From NCBI GenBank assembly GCA_002425225.1, contig DILV01000029.1:1-64000 (forward strand): 64,000 nucleotides of DNA. The letters run 5' to 3'. The stretch is from Thiothrix sp. UBA5583. GTDB taxonomy: Bacteria > Pseudomonadota > Gammaproteobacteria > Thiotrichales > Thiotrichaceae. A program made the position numbers and the translations under genes. The stretch's first letter is position 1, and each line of letters starts with the position of its first letter. The notes under the pieces are model-generated. The model searched no databases and was not told the origin of the DNA. It worked only from the letters and a program-made list of their open reading frames with translations. This document shows positions 51,287-59,420 of this stretch, piece by piece.

Positions 51287-52147
51287 TTGAAAAGCCAGCC
51301 TGCTTTGCTCGCCATCATCCTCACCCTTGTTGCCTCGGTCATTCTGGCGGGGATGGACTCGCTGGCAAAATTCCTGATGCAGGATTTTTCCACCCCACAA
51401 GTAACCTGGGCACGCTTCCTGTTCCACAGCATCATCGTCTCGGTGCTGTTTTTTCGGCAAGGCTTGCGGAAGGTTGTCACCACCCGTGCACCGAAAACCC
51501 AGCTCTTGCGCGGCTTGTGCATGATCGGCATCAATACCTCACTGTACCTGGCGCTCAGAACCATCAGCCTGGCGGAAGCCACAGCCCTGATGTACCTGTC
51601 GCCGGTGCTCGTCACCTTGCTGGCGGGCATTTTTCTGGGCGAACGCATCCTGCCGCGCCACATGCTGGCGGTTGCGCTGGGTTTTGCCGGGGTACTGATC
51701 ATCACCCGCCCCGGTTTCCAGAGTTTTGAACCCACCATGCTGCTGGCATTTCTGGCTTCCTTCCTGCTGGCCTTGTATTTCCTGCTGACCCGCAAGGTGG
51801 CAAGCGTGGATGACCCGCGCACGTCGCTGTTTTACACCTCGATTGTCGGTGCAGTAGTGTTGAGCTGCCTGGTTCCGTTCTGGTGGAAAACACCTGATGC
51901 ACAGCAGTGGCTGCTGCTGATCAGCATGGGCGCATTGGGGGCAAGCGGACACTTCCTGCTGATCAAAGCCTATACCCTACTCCCGGCTTCGGAACTGTCA
52001 CCCTGGCTGAATGCACAACTGGTTGCCGCCACCCTGTACAGCCTGTTCCTGTTCCACGACCCACTGGGTTGGGCGTTTTTTGCAGGAACTGGCATGATCG
52101 TGGGTGCGGGGCTGCTGTTATGGCTGATGCAGCGCCGCGCCCGCTGA
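51287..52147 (+). CDS. DMT-superfamily (EamA) permease
   Basis: 286 aa, ten predicted membrane helices in two EamA repeats (first: LAIILTLVASVILAGMDSLA, TISLAEATALMYLSPVLVTL, GERILPRHMLAVALGFAGVL; second: YFLLTRKVASVDDPRTSLFY, AYTLLPASELSPWLNAQLVA). The start is a TTG with a weak ribosome site, needed to keep the first helix complete; ATG 51353 would delete it. Substrate unknown; the family exports metabolites or amino acids. It starts 41 bases after the LuxR-type gene on the same strand. Confidence 0.85.
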   Translation: MKSQPALLAIILTLVASVILAGMDSLAKFLMQDFSTPQVTWARFLFHSIIVSVLFFRQGLRKVVTTRAPKTQLLRGLCMIGINTSLYLALRTISLAEATALMYLSPVLVTLLAGIFLGERILPRHMLAVALGFAGVLIITRPGFQSFEPTMLLAFLASFLLALYFLLTRKVASVDDPRTSLFYTSIVGAVVLSCLVPFWWKTPDAQQWLLLISMGALGASGHFLLIKAYTLLPASELSPWLNAQLVAATLYSLFLFHDPLGWAFFAGTGMIVGAGLLLWLMQRRAR

Positions 52148-52164
52148 TACCTCAGTAACAACCA

Positions 52165-52425
52165 CTATTTGCCGGAAGGCTTGGGCGCTGGCGGCTCCTT
52201 GCCGGGAGGCCAGGTATACAGGTTGCGCCTTTTTTCCTTGTTACCTTCCGCCGGGGCTGATTCCGGTTTGGCATTGTCTGCCGGGCTGCTGTCTGCTGGT
52301 TTGGCTGGTGCTTCCGCAGGTGGGATGTCCGGCCAGGGCAAGGCTTTGTCCTTGGCATCGCTGACCGTTGCCGCCAGCAGTGATACAGCCAGCGCAACAG
52401 TATGAATGGGGGTTTTCATGTGCAT
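52165..52425 (-). CDS. Small secreted proline-rich protein
   Basis: 86 aa from ATG 52425 (ATG 52419 also possible, no clear ribosome site). MKTPIHTVALAVSLLAATVS is a Sec signal, cut near SDA. The mature part is Pro/Ala/Lys-rich and disordered (PPAEAPAKPADSSPADNAKP) and ends KEKRRNLYTWPPGKEPPAPK. No family recognised. The neighbour on the other side is a divergent SDR gene. Confidence 0.5.
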   Translation of the reverse strand: MHMKTPIHTVALAVSLLAATVSDAKDKALPWPDIPPAEAPAKPADSSPADNAKPESAPAEGNKEKRRNLYTWPPGKEPPAPKPSGK

Positions 52426-52558
52426 GTTTGTTACGTTTGTTGTTACCTGGGCGCACACAATACGGTTAGGCAGCAACAATGCAAATTTTTCAGGAAAAGC
52501 GGTCGCCCGCAGACGGTTTGTCAGGTGGGCAAGACAGGCTTGACGCTGCCCATTTGGT

Positions 52559-52574
52559 TAGTTTAGGCTAACTA
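52559..52574. promoter_or_regulatory. MarR-type palindrome before the SDR gene
   Basis: TAGTTTAGGCTAACTA is a near-palindrome of the length and base use typical of MarR operators. A MarR gene lies convergent at the other end of the SDR gene. TTGACG at 52540 may be the -35 region. The match is imperfect. Confidence 0.35.
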
Positions 52575-52619
52575 TTATTTTTTAAGCAAACCAAACCAGA
52601 ACACAAGGAGGTCATGGAT

Positions 52620-53459
52620 ATGCCCACACCATCTGCCGTTTGTACACCGGTACTGCCATCGGGACAGTTGCTAAGCCTGCGCAACCGGGCTGCCATCATC
52701 ACCAGCGCAGATGATGGTTTGGGAATTGCCATTGCCCAGCGGCTGGCGGAAGCAGGGGCAGACCTGTTGCTGTGCGGTACAAACCGGGCACGCCTGCTGC
52801 ACACCTGCACACAGATACAGGATGCCTGTGGGGTCGAAACCCACATCCTGCTTCAGGAAGCTGCCACACCTGCCGCCGCAGACACCATGATCCACCATGC
52901 CATCCGGCACTTTCCGCACGCGGACATTCTGGTCAACAACGCCTGCCTCTTTCCAGCCCACCCCATGCAGGGAGCAGACAACACGGTCTGGCAACAGATC
53001 AGCAAAACACATTTGCCCAATATTCACAGCGCATCCCTCGGTCTGGCGCAACATTTGCGTCATCAAGGCAAGACGGGGGTGATCCTCAACATCCTGTCAC
53101 TGGCCACCGCCAGCACCCTCAAAACTATCCGTGATCATGTAACCATCCAGCATGTGCTCGCCAACACCACCCAGGCGATGGTCGCCGAATTCACCGGCTG
53201 GGACATCCGTTGCCTGGCGCTAGCGCCTACCCGCCTGTTGCGGACAGCCGTCGACCTCAGCCCGGAGGTGGGGGCACTGATGGCAGAAAATCCCAGAACC
53301 CGGCAAGCCTTTGAGGATTACATCAATGCCATGCTGGCAGACAAAACAGAACAGGATAACGAAACGGCAACGCTTGCCTTGTTTGCCGTCAGCGACATGA
53401 TCCGGTTTGCATCAGGAAGCATGATTCCGCTGGACGGCAACCAGCCGATGTGGCATTGA
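52620..53459 (+). CDS. SDR-family protein with degenerate active site
   Basis: 279 aa. ATG 52620 is chosen because AAGGAGGT is 7 bases upstream; ATG 52614 is too close. The Rossmann start AIITSADDGLGIAIAQRLAE replaces TGxxxGIG with S-ADDG-L-G-I, and ADILVNNACLF is the NNAG motif with C for G. The catalytic S-Y-K set is not preserved: the serine strand is VILNILSLATASTL, and where YxxxK is expected the sequence reads IRDHVTIQHVLANTTQ, with no Tyr. The C-terminal SMIPLDGNQPM resembles the SDR end. So it is probably not an oxidoreductase, or uses another mechanism. A MarR gene lies 4 bases after, convergent. Confidence 0.72.
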   Translation: MPTPSAVCTPVLPSGQLLSLRNRAAIITSADDGLGIAIAQRLAEAGADLLLCGTNRARLLHTCTQIQDACGVETHILLQEAATPAAADTMIHHAIRHFPHADILVNNACLFPAHPMQGADNTVWQQISKTHLPNIHSASLGLAQHLRHQGKTGVILNILSLATASTLKTIRDHVTIQHVLANTTQAMVAEFTGWDIRCLALAPTRLLRTAVDLSPEVGALMAENPRTRQAFEDYINAMLADKTEQDNETATLALFAVSDMIRFASGSMIPLDGNQPMWH

Positions 53460-53463
53460 ATAT

Positions 53464-53943
53464 TTAGCCGGAATTCTGCTCAATGCACAAACTGACCAAA
53501 GCGCAGGATGATGGTTCTGCTGCCCACAAGGCGTGACAGGCTTTATCCAGCAACGCCTGCAATTGCTGCAACTCTTCTTTTGCCAGCACCTTTTCCAGCA
53601 TGTCAGCCGTCTGTTGGTAAGCGGCGAGGTCTTCTTGCTGTACCGCAATGGCCTGGGGGGTTGGCAGCAACAGGCTGGTACGGGCATCAGAGGGGCTGGG
53701 CTGGCGCTGGATATAACCCTGTTTTTCCAGCTTGCTGACCATGGCGCTGGCAGAGGCTTTGGTGATTCCCAGCAGATTCGCCAGATCGGTCAGGCGCACA
53801 CCTTGCGGGTCGGTATTGCTCAAGGCGTACAGGTATTCCATCTCGGTATTGGTCAGGTTGACGTTGCCACTGGCGCTGGCATGACGCCGCCACAGGAGCC
53901 ACATATACCAGTCAAGCTGTTTGAGAGATTCACCAAGCTGCAT
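53464..53943 (-). CDS. MarR-family transcriptional regulator
   Basis: 159 aa with the MarR winged HTH: MEYLYALSNTDPQGVRLTDL, ANLLGITKASASAMVSKLEK, QGYIQRQPSPSDARTSLLLP (wing with D-x-R). The C-terminal helices form the dimer. It starts 5 bases after the upstream minus gene at 53949-54239 and is convergent with the SDR gene, which has a MarR-like palindrome in its upstream region. The ligand is unknown. It may also belong to the end of the restriction operon by transcription. Confidence 0.9.
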   Translation of the reverse strand: MQLGESLKQLDWYMWLLWRRHASASGNVNLTNTEMEYLYALSNTDPQGVRLTDLANLLGITKASASAMVSKLEKQGYIQRQPSPSDARTSLLLPTPQAIAVQQEDLAAYQQTADMLEKVLAKEELQQLQALLDKACHALWAAEPSSCALVSLCIEQNSG

Positions 53944-53948
53944 CAGTA

Positions 53949-54239
53949 TCAGCCCTCATCCCGGAGAAAAACGGGCAGTGCCAGATGCGCCATCGCATCC
54001 GTGGCGGTTCCCCGCAGGTATTCCTCCTCCAGGTTCAGTGCCGGGAAATCGGCGATGATCTCGGCAGCGGCAATGCTGAGCAGCTCCACTTCGGCATCGG
54101 TGGCGGTTTCATCAAAGATACTGCGCAGGTGAATGGTTCCGGCGCGGTATTCTGCGGAAAAAGCACGCAAGGAAGCCGGGATATTGCCTTGTAGCGCCCG
54201 CAGGGCACTGGGGAGGAGGTCAGTTTCAGGGTTATGCAT
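53949..54239 (-). CDS. Hypothetical acidic protein at the end of the restriction operon
   Basis: 96 aa from ATG 54239, which overlaps the hsdS stop by 8 bases; the frame extends to 54341 inside hsdS. The sequence is helical and acidic: DLLPSALRALQGNIPASLRA, FSAEYRAGTIHLRSIFDETA, TDAEVELLSIAAAEIIADFP. No signal, membrane span or recognised family. Position and overlap suggest co-translation with hsdS and a function linked to the locus; small acidic proteins there are sometimes immunity or anti-restriction factors, but that is speculation. Confidence 0.65.
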   Translation of the reverse strand: MHNPETDLLPSALRALQGNIPASLRAFSAEYRAGTIHLRSIFDETATDAEVELLSIAAAEIIADFPALNLEEEYLRGTATDAMAHLALPVFLRDEG

Positions 54240-55722
54240 GGGCTTTGCTCCCCGGTTTGGGTGATGCGCGTTCTGTCTGAATCCGCTGCAACAACACGCT
54301 GGCGGGTTCATCATCCGGGTCTTGCGGGACGAGTTCGCCACGGAAGGCTTTCGCCAGAATCGCCTGCGTCAATTTATCCAGCCGGGCTTTGGCGGCCTGA
54401 TACTGCCGCTCGACCGTATCCGCCATCGCAAACAGCGACTCCACCCGCCGCACGATCTCCGCCTGTTCTTCCATCTCAGGCAAGTTGATCAATAACTCCC
54501 GAAATTTCTTTAGATTCACTTTTTGCTGAGCAACTCCAGCCGTAATATTTTGAATCTGGGTTTGAAATGGCTTTGATTGCAGATAGAGATAAACAAAATC
54601 CCTATTGGCTTTCTCTGGATCAACATCCAACTTAATGCAGTCAGATGTAATAATTCCTTCCGGGCGATTTTCAGGATATATAGCAACATCTCCAGGTGGA
54701 TCACCCATTTTTGTAATCAGTAAACTTCCCGGCTTTACCCTGTGTGCTACAAGCTCGGCAAATTTATCATCATCAACAAATTTTGTACCTTCTCTTCCGA
54801 AGTTATTAGCCCTGATCTCTCGCACAAAAACCAAAGGATGCCCTTCATCACGATAATCAACTACCTTCAAGTTACTTCCGAAAGGTCCAATTCCTAATGA
54901 GTATTTTTCATTTTTTGCAATTAAATTGACGGTAATTTGATCAATCTTCCAAATCAGTGAGTTCTCTTCCCGCCACTCACGGGTCAACTCCCCCGAAGTC
55001 GCCGCAACCAGCACCGCCTGCCGGAAGCGTTTCAGCAGTGTAGGGATGTTTTCCAGACGGGTCTGGGCAGTTTCGACCTTGACAAGCAGGCTGTCGAGTT
55101 TATTGGCAATGCGGATTTGTTCGGGGAGAGGGGGAATCAATACATCAAGACTTTTAAGATCACCTAAAGAAATATTTTTCATTGCCCCACCACGGGCATT
55201 ACTCATTGCTATCTGATCTGCTTTTTCTTTGAGCTGTAAGCGTAGAAAATTTTCTTGAAAATAATCTGTCACCCCACGAATTATGGCAACAGCTTGATTT
55301 GTATTTGCTGGCAAATGCTCTTTTTTGACAAGGGCAGTTTTCCCAATAGTTCCTGCGATGCTGAATAAGATGTCATTTTCTTTGAATTGAGATCGTGCTA
55401 GAAAGTCATGAGCATCATTACCTATATATTGACTTATTGAGTCTAAATTTATTCCATTGTCATTTATATTTTCAACTTTAACAAAAGGCACTCCCTCTTC
55501 TTTATATCTGAAGCCTGCTGTAGTTGGAGTTGTTCCTTTGGTAATTGCTTTTGCAATAAAACCAAGTTTAATAGTTTCCCAGCCGGGGGGGAGTGCTGCG
55601 CATGAAGAAACCCCTCCTGACCTCCCCTTGTCAGGGGAGGGAGCAGAGGCGGAGTCGGGGGCTTTGCTCCCTTCCCTGATAAGAGGAGGGTTGGGGAGGG
55701 GGTTCTTCAAGTCGTTATTCAT
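54232..55722 (-). CDS. hsdS: Type I restriction-modification specificity subunit HsdS
   Basis: 496 aa with two target-recognition domains. The first begins ALPPGWETIKLGFIAKAITK and ends IPPLPEQIRIANKLDSLLVK; the second starts near WKIDQITVNLIAKNEKYSLG and ends LPEMEEQAEIVRRVESLFAM, each followed by a conserved helix. It sets the recognition sequence for HsdM/HsdR. Residues 7-39 (NPLPNPPLIREGSKAPDSAS and following) are encoded by a GC-rich palindromic repeat in frame, before the first domain. Its ATG overlaps the TumE-like stop (ATGA). The target cannot be read from sequence. Confidence 0.92.
   Translation of the reverse strand: MNNDLKNPLPNPPLIREGSKAPDSASAPSPDKGRSGGVSSCAALPPGWETIKLGFIAKAITKGTTPTTAGFRYKEEGVPFVKVENINDNGINLDSISQYIGNDAHDFLARSQFKENDILFSIAGTIGKTALVKKEHLPANTNQAVAIIRGVTDYFQENFLRLQLKEKADQIAMSNARGGAMKNISLGDLKSLDVLIPPLPEQIRIANKLDSLLVKVETAQTRLENIPTLLKRFRQAVLVAATSGELTREWREENSLIWKIDQITVNLIAKNEKYSLGIGPFGSNLKVVDYRDEGHPLVFVREIRANNFGREGTKFVDDDKFAELVAHRVKPGSLLITKMGDPPGDVAIYPENRPEGIITSDCIKLDVDPEKANRDFVYLYLQSKPFQTQIQNITAGVAQQKVNLKKFRELLINLPEMEEQAEIVRRVESLFAMADTVERQYQAAKARLDKLTQAILAKAFRGELVPQDPDDEPASVLLQRIQTERASPKPGSKAHA
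55607..55706 (-). repeat. GC-rich palindromic repeat element inside hsdS
   Basis: About 100 bp with imperfect inverted halves: each arm contains a TCAGGGRAGGGAGCA-type core and CCCCTCC runs (55610-55645 against the complement of 55660-55706). It encodes residues 7-39 of HsdS in frame and reads like the dispersed intergenic repeats of many proteobacterial genomes. Edges are approximate. Confidence 0.7.
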
Positions 55723-55913
55723 AAACCGGCAGCTTCGTGCAAGGCATCAATCAGCCGAGGTTTTTCGTGGCTGATAACAATCTGCCCAGTGTGTTTGTGA
55801 TGGGGAAAGGTATCCAGATCAGGGAAGTGTGGTGTATCGTCGTAGCGGAACAACAACCGGTTTGCATCATCCTGACAGTGATAGCGGTAGCCCAATAAAT
55901 TATGCAGCCGCAC
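55719..55913 (-). CDS. TumE-like (DUF6516) toxin, short form
   Basis: 64 aa from GTG 55913, with AAGGG 8 bases before it. YRYHCQDDANRLLFRYDDTP, HFPDLDTFPHHKHTGQIVIS and the helix RLIDALHEAAGL match the C-terminal half of DUF6516/TumE toxins, which are usually over 100 aa. So it may be N-terminally short. It overlaps the TumA-like gene by 14 bases and hsdS by 4, so it is nested in the hsdM-hsdS operon. The relation to TumE is from memory of the family and not confirmed. Confidence 0.6.
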   Translation of the reverse strand: MRLHNLLGYRYHCQDDANRLLFRYDDTPHFPDLDTFPHHKHTGQIVISHEKPRLIDALHEAAGL

Positions 55914-56130
55914 GCATGACCCTTTCTACCTGCTGGTGTAAGGCGAGGTAGTGCTGGTAATCATTAGCCCACTCGACAAAAGCGATGTCATCGGGCATCT
56001 GACCTTTGCGGTAAAGGTCGACAAATGTTTCTGAATCCATGCCCTGCTGGCTTTCATACAACCCCAGCCGTTTGCTGACCGCAATCAAGGCATCTAAAGG
56101 GGATGAGTAGTAGACTCGCTGTTTGCGCAT
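55900..56130 (-). CDS. TumA-like antitoxin
   Basis: 76 aa, AGGAG before ATG. MRKQRVYYSSPLDALIAVSK, RLGLYESQQGMDSETFVDLY and RKGQMPDDIAFVEWANDYQH fit a small helical antitoxin of the TumA kind; EWANDYQHYL is a common antitoxin C-terminus. It lies 42 bases after hsdM and overlaps the short TumE-like gene. Toxin inhibition is inferred from pairing. Confidence 0.6.
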   Translation of the reverse strand: MRKQRVYYSSPLDALIAVSKRLGLYESQQGMDSETFVDLYRKGQMPDDIAFVEWANDYQHYLALHQQVERVMRAAA

Positions 56131-56172
56131 ATCGAACTCCTGCTGTTAAGCACACACCAAAATCTTACCACG

Positions 56173-57669
56173 CTACATTGCTGCTTGCTCAATGATGGAT
56201 TCTTCCGCCGCCCCCAGCTCCACCAGAATCGCCTGCAACTCGCTCATCGCGCCCGCCATTTCTTCCAGCGCGGCGGCAATCAGCACATCCGGCTCCGGCA
56301 GGTTGGCGCTGTCTTCGCTGCTGTCATCCCGAATCCACGATAAATCCAGCGAGTCATCCTTGGCGGCAATATCAGCGCGGGAGTAGCAGCGCAAGCGGCA
56401 GGTATCCGGGTTGCCGTGTTGGTCGATGAAGGCTTGGCGGGCAGTTTCATCCACGCGGGTCAGGTCATCGCCAACCGCCGCACAGAACTCCGCCAAATGG
56501 CTGGCACTGAACACGGTGCGCTTGCCAAACTGCGGCATGTTGGCTCGTAAGTCATACACCCACACGTGCTGCGTATTGCCCTTGTCCTGGCGCACATCCA
56601 GCGGCTTGCTAAAAAACAATACATTGGTTTTCACCCCCGCAGCGTAAAAAATCCCGGTCGGCAGCCGCAAAATCGTATGCAGGTTGCACTTTTCCATCAA
56701 ATCCTTGCGGATGGTGCGCCCGATGCCGCTTTCAAACAGCACATTATCCGGCAGCACCACCGCCGCCCGCCCACCCGGTTTCAGCATCCGCAAATACATC
56801 AGGTGCAAAAACGCCAGTTGCTTGTTGGAGGTGTAATGCACCAGATCATCGCGGGTCGGCACGCCGCCGCCCTGTTTCGTCCCAAACGGCGGATTCGCCA
56901 GAATCAAAGTAGCCAGCGGCAACGCCTTGCCCTCGTTGGAAAGCGTATCGCCGAACATGATCCCGGTGTTGTCATCATCCACCGCCAGATCGTGCAGCAT
57001 CAGGTTCATCATCGCCAGACGGCGCGTATCCGGCACCAATTCCATGCCGAAAAAGGTATCGTGCTGGTACTGGTCATACGCCGCTGCATCCAGCGACTCC
57101 ACGTCATTGTGCTGCTTGATGTAATGGTGCGCACTGATCAGGAAGCCGCCCGTGCCCGCCGTCGGGTCAACGATTACGTCATCCAGCGTCGGTTTCATCA
57201 GCCCGACCATCGCATTGATCAACACCCGTGGGGTGAAATACTGCCCCGCGCCGGATTTTTTCTCGGTCGCGTTGATTTCCAGCAAGCCCTCGTACATATC
57301 GCCCAGCCCCTCGGCTTTGGCACTGTACCAGTCCATCTTGTCGATTTCCGTCACCAGCTTATTGAGCGTGGCAGGCTTGCGGATCACGGTGCTGGCATTG
57401 TTGAAAATCGAGCGGGTAATCAGCGAGCCGTGCGAACCCAGATGAATTAACAGCTTCTTGTATTCCTCCAAGCGGGAAGCGGCGTTGTAGCCTTCCAGAT
57501 CAGCCCAGCGGAAACCTGCCGGAATGTGCTCCTCCTGCCCGGTTTCCTGCACCATTTTCAGGAATACCAGATAGGTGAGTTCGTTGATGTACTCGTGATA
57601 GGTCACGCCGTCATCACGCAGCAGGTTGCATAAGTTCCAGAGTTTAGCTACGAGGTCTTGGGTGCTCAT
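56173..57669 (-). CDS. hsdM: Type I restriction-modification methyltransferase subunit HsdM
   Basis: 498 aa. An N-terminal HsdM helical domain (DLVAKLWNLCNLLRDDGVTY) precedes the adenine methyltransferase fold: YFTPRVLINAMVGLMKPTLD, VDPTAGTGGFLISAHHYIKQ (SAM motif I) and LILANPPFGTKQGG (NPPF). It methylates adenine in both strands at the site set by HsdS. ATG 57669 lies 3 bases after the PIN gene stop. GC content is high and even, unlike the AT-richer hsdS middle. Confidence 0.95.
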   Translation of the reverse strand: MSTQDLVAKLWNLCNLLRDDGVTYHEYINELTYLVFLKMVQETGQEEHIPAGFRWADLEGYNAASRLEEYKKLLIHLGSHGSLITRSIFNNASTVIRKPATLNKLVTEIDKMDWYSAKAEGLGDMYEGLLEINATEKKSGAGQYFTPRVLINAMVGLMKPTLDDVIVDPTAGTGGFLISAHHYIKQHNDVESLDAAAYDQYQHDTFFGMELVPDTRRLAMMNLMLHDLAVDDDNTGIMFGDTLSNEGKALPLATLILANPPFGTKQGGGVPTRDDLVHYTSNKQLAFLHLMYLRMLKPGGRAAVVLPDNVLFESGIGRTIRKDLMEKCNLHTILRLPTGIFYAAGVKTNVLFFSKPLDVRQDKGNTQHVWVYDLRANMPQFGKRTVFSASHLAEFCAAVGDDLTRVDETARQAFIDQHGNPDTCRLRCYSRADIAAKDDSLDLSWIRDDSSEDSANLPEPDVLIAAALEEMAGAMSELQAILVELGAAEESIIEQAAM

Positions 57670-57672
57670 GAA

Positions 57673-58224
57673 TTATTGTCCGGGAAACAGGCGTTTAAAA
57701 TCCCTGTGAAAGTTGGCAGGAAGGTCGGAAATGTAACGCCAGTAATCACAAAGGCCATTAATGGTTGCCATATCCGTATGACCACAATCCAGCATGATTT
57801 TCAGCAGCTCCAAAGTGGGCATTACCTTTGCGTCAAAGGTTTCTGCCAGTGCTATCATGTCCTGATCGTCGGTAACAACGGGTATACCAAGTTCAATGGC
57901 ATAGGCGATATACAGTGCATCCACTTTTGATGGGCCGGGCAGTTCCGTTTGCACATGATCCCACAGGTATTCAAAAGTCGTGTCGATGGCTTTTTTTTGT
58001 TTTTTGCCGAGGGAGGGGAAATGCTGACGGTTTTCTGCAAACTCTTCTTCCGTCACCCAATGAAACTTGCTGCGCAACTTGTAGCTGGCTAGCTCCTGAT
58101 TGAGTTCCGGCAGAATGTACAGGCAATACTCATTATCCCCAAAAGGCATAAATAACAAAGGACGAATGGTTTTTGCCAACCTGAGATAAGCATTGGTATC
58201 AACGAGAATTTTGCTTTGCGGCAT
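57673..58224 (-). CDS. PIN-domain nuclease, putative toxin
   Basis: 183 aa. PIN-type acidic residues: ILVDTNAYLRLAK (D), LPELNQELASYK (E), PSKVDALYIAYAIELGIPVV (D) and TDDQDMIALAETF (D-D). It starts within the stop of the XRE-ImmA gene (TGATG), so the two form a pair: regulator/antitoxin-like protease gene first, nuclease second. The target RNA is unknown. It lies between hsdR and hsdM on the same strand. The PIN call is good; toxin function is inferred from pairing. Confidence 0.8.
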   Translation of the reverse strand: MPQSKILVDTNAYLRLAKTIRPLLFMPFGDNEYCLYILPELNQELASYKLRSKFHWVTEEEFAENRQHFPSLGKKQKKAIDTTFEYLWDHVQTELPGPSKVDALYIAYAIELGIPVVTDDQDMIALAETFDAKVMPTLELLKIMLDCGHTDMATINGLCDYWRYISDLPANFHRDFKRLFPGQ

Positions 58225-59366
58225 CAGGTCAACTCTGCGTGGATACTCCGCGCGTCCAGTAATGGCATATCCAGTACAGTTTGTACGAATCCAGGGCTTT
58301 TATTGTATTGGCTAAGGTATTTTCTTAGCAGTTCAAACAATGGGGTTTCAAATATGGCTTCTGTCTTGGCGATATAGTCCCGTGCGATTGGCTTTTTGTT
58401 TTCATCCAGCGCAGAATCACCAAACAGGGTTTCACTGAGGTTTTTATATTTCTTGTTAAAATTAGTAACCGCACCATGAAAAGTATTGCCCAGACTGATT
58501 TCAGGTTTACCTAGCGCATTCGCGTACTTGTTGACCTGAGCAATTACCGTATAGGGCGAAATGACCAATTGATCTGCCAGCGCAATAATGTGGCTAATCT
58601 TTGCTGGCGATGTGCGCTGAACACTGATTTTTTCATAAGCACTTTCCGCTAACTCATGCGGATATAACAAGCTGGCGGCAAAAGCATCCGCAAAATCTTC
58701 TGCCTCATCACCCTCCAAATTGGGTGATAGGCAGTGACCGAGTTCATGCGCCATCCAGAATTTAAAATCGTGGATATTGGTGTCCAGATTCAGGTATACC
58801 CAAGTGCTTTGGGAATCCGGCAGGAAAATATGCACTGCATTTTCATGGCGCTGCTTACTGCCCCAAAGTACCGGAATAACAACTGCCTGAAGCTCACCAA
58901 AACGACGGATAAGGTGCTTGAAATCAACATTATCTGTTGCCCCAAGGTTAATGTCTTCCCGAACCTTGGTTGTTACCTTGCGCAGGTATTCATAATCACA
59001 ACTGGGTGACTTGAGTACGGGCGGCATCTGCAACGTATCAAACGGCAAATAGGGAACCAACTGACGCAAAAAACGCCCCATTTCCTGGGCTTTTTCTACG
59101 TGGTGATCTTTGGTTTTAGTGCCTTTCATCTTGCGGAAAGCAATTTTGGGTGTGAAAGGGTCTTCCTTGATAACCAGTTCAGCAAAACCCAGATTCAGCA
59201 GCTTACCGAGTTGTAGCAGCTTATTCGGACGGGGAAAAGACTTGTCGCTTAGCCATTGCGAGACGGCTTCTCTGGATACATCCAGCTTCTCGGCAATTGC
59301 GGTTTGGGTCAGTCCCGCCTTCTCGATTGCCTCACGAGCCTTTTCGGCATTCAGTCTTTTTTGCAT
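58224..59366 (-). CDS. XRE-HTH / ImmA-IrrE metallopeptidase regulator
   Basis: 380 aa from ATG 59366; ATG 59390 lies in the promoter. The N-terminal XRE HTH (AGLTQTAIAEKLDVSREAVS QW) is followed by an ImmA/IrrE zinc-peptidase domain with FWMAHELGHCLSPNLEGDEA (HExxH and later E) and EDFADAFAASLLYPHELAES. Such proteins cleave or inactivate repressors, or act as antitoxins to a neighbouring nuclease. The PIN gene overlaps by one base. The promoter carries three GTCAA half-sites that the HTH could bind. Its transcript would be leaderless. Confidence 0.88.
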   Translation of the reverse strand: MQKRLNAEKAREAIEKAGLTQTAIAEKLDVSREAVSQWLSDKSFPRPNKLLQLGKLLNLGFAELVIKEDPFTPKIAFRKMKGTKTKDHHVEKAQEMGRFLRQLVPYLPFDTLQMPPVLKSPSCDYEYLRKVTTKVREDINLGATDNVDFKHLIRRFGELQAVVIPVLWGSKQRHENAVHIFLPDSQSTWVYLNLDTNIHDFKFWMAHELGHCLSPNLEGDEAEDFADAFAASLLYPHELAESAYEKISVQRTSPAKISHIIALADQLVISPYTVIAQVNKYANALGKPEISLGNTFHGAVTNFNKKYKNLSETLFGDSALDENKKPIARDYIAKTEAIFETPLFELLRKYLSQYNKSPGFVQTVLDMPLLDARSIHAELT

Positions 59367-59372
59367 ACGCAG

Positions 59373-59400
59373 AGTATAGGTCAACGTCAAGTTTTGTCAA
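59373..59400 (-). promoter_or_regulatory. Internal promoter of the XRE-ImmA gene with TTGAC half-sites
   Basis: On the minus strand TTGACA (-35), 16 bases, TATACT (-10, 5 of 6). Only 6 bases separate the -10 from ATG 59366, so the mRNA should be leaderless. Three GTCAA units (plus strand 59380, 59386, 59396) overlap the promoter as a likely self-repression site. Confidence 0.7.
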
Positions 59401-59420
59401 GTTTATAGGGGCAGCAAGCC

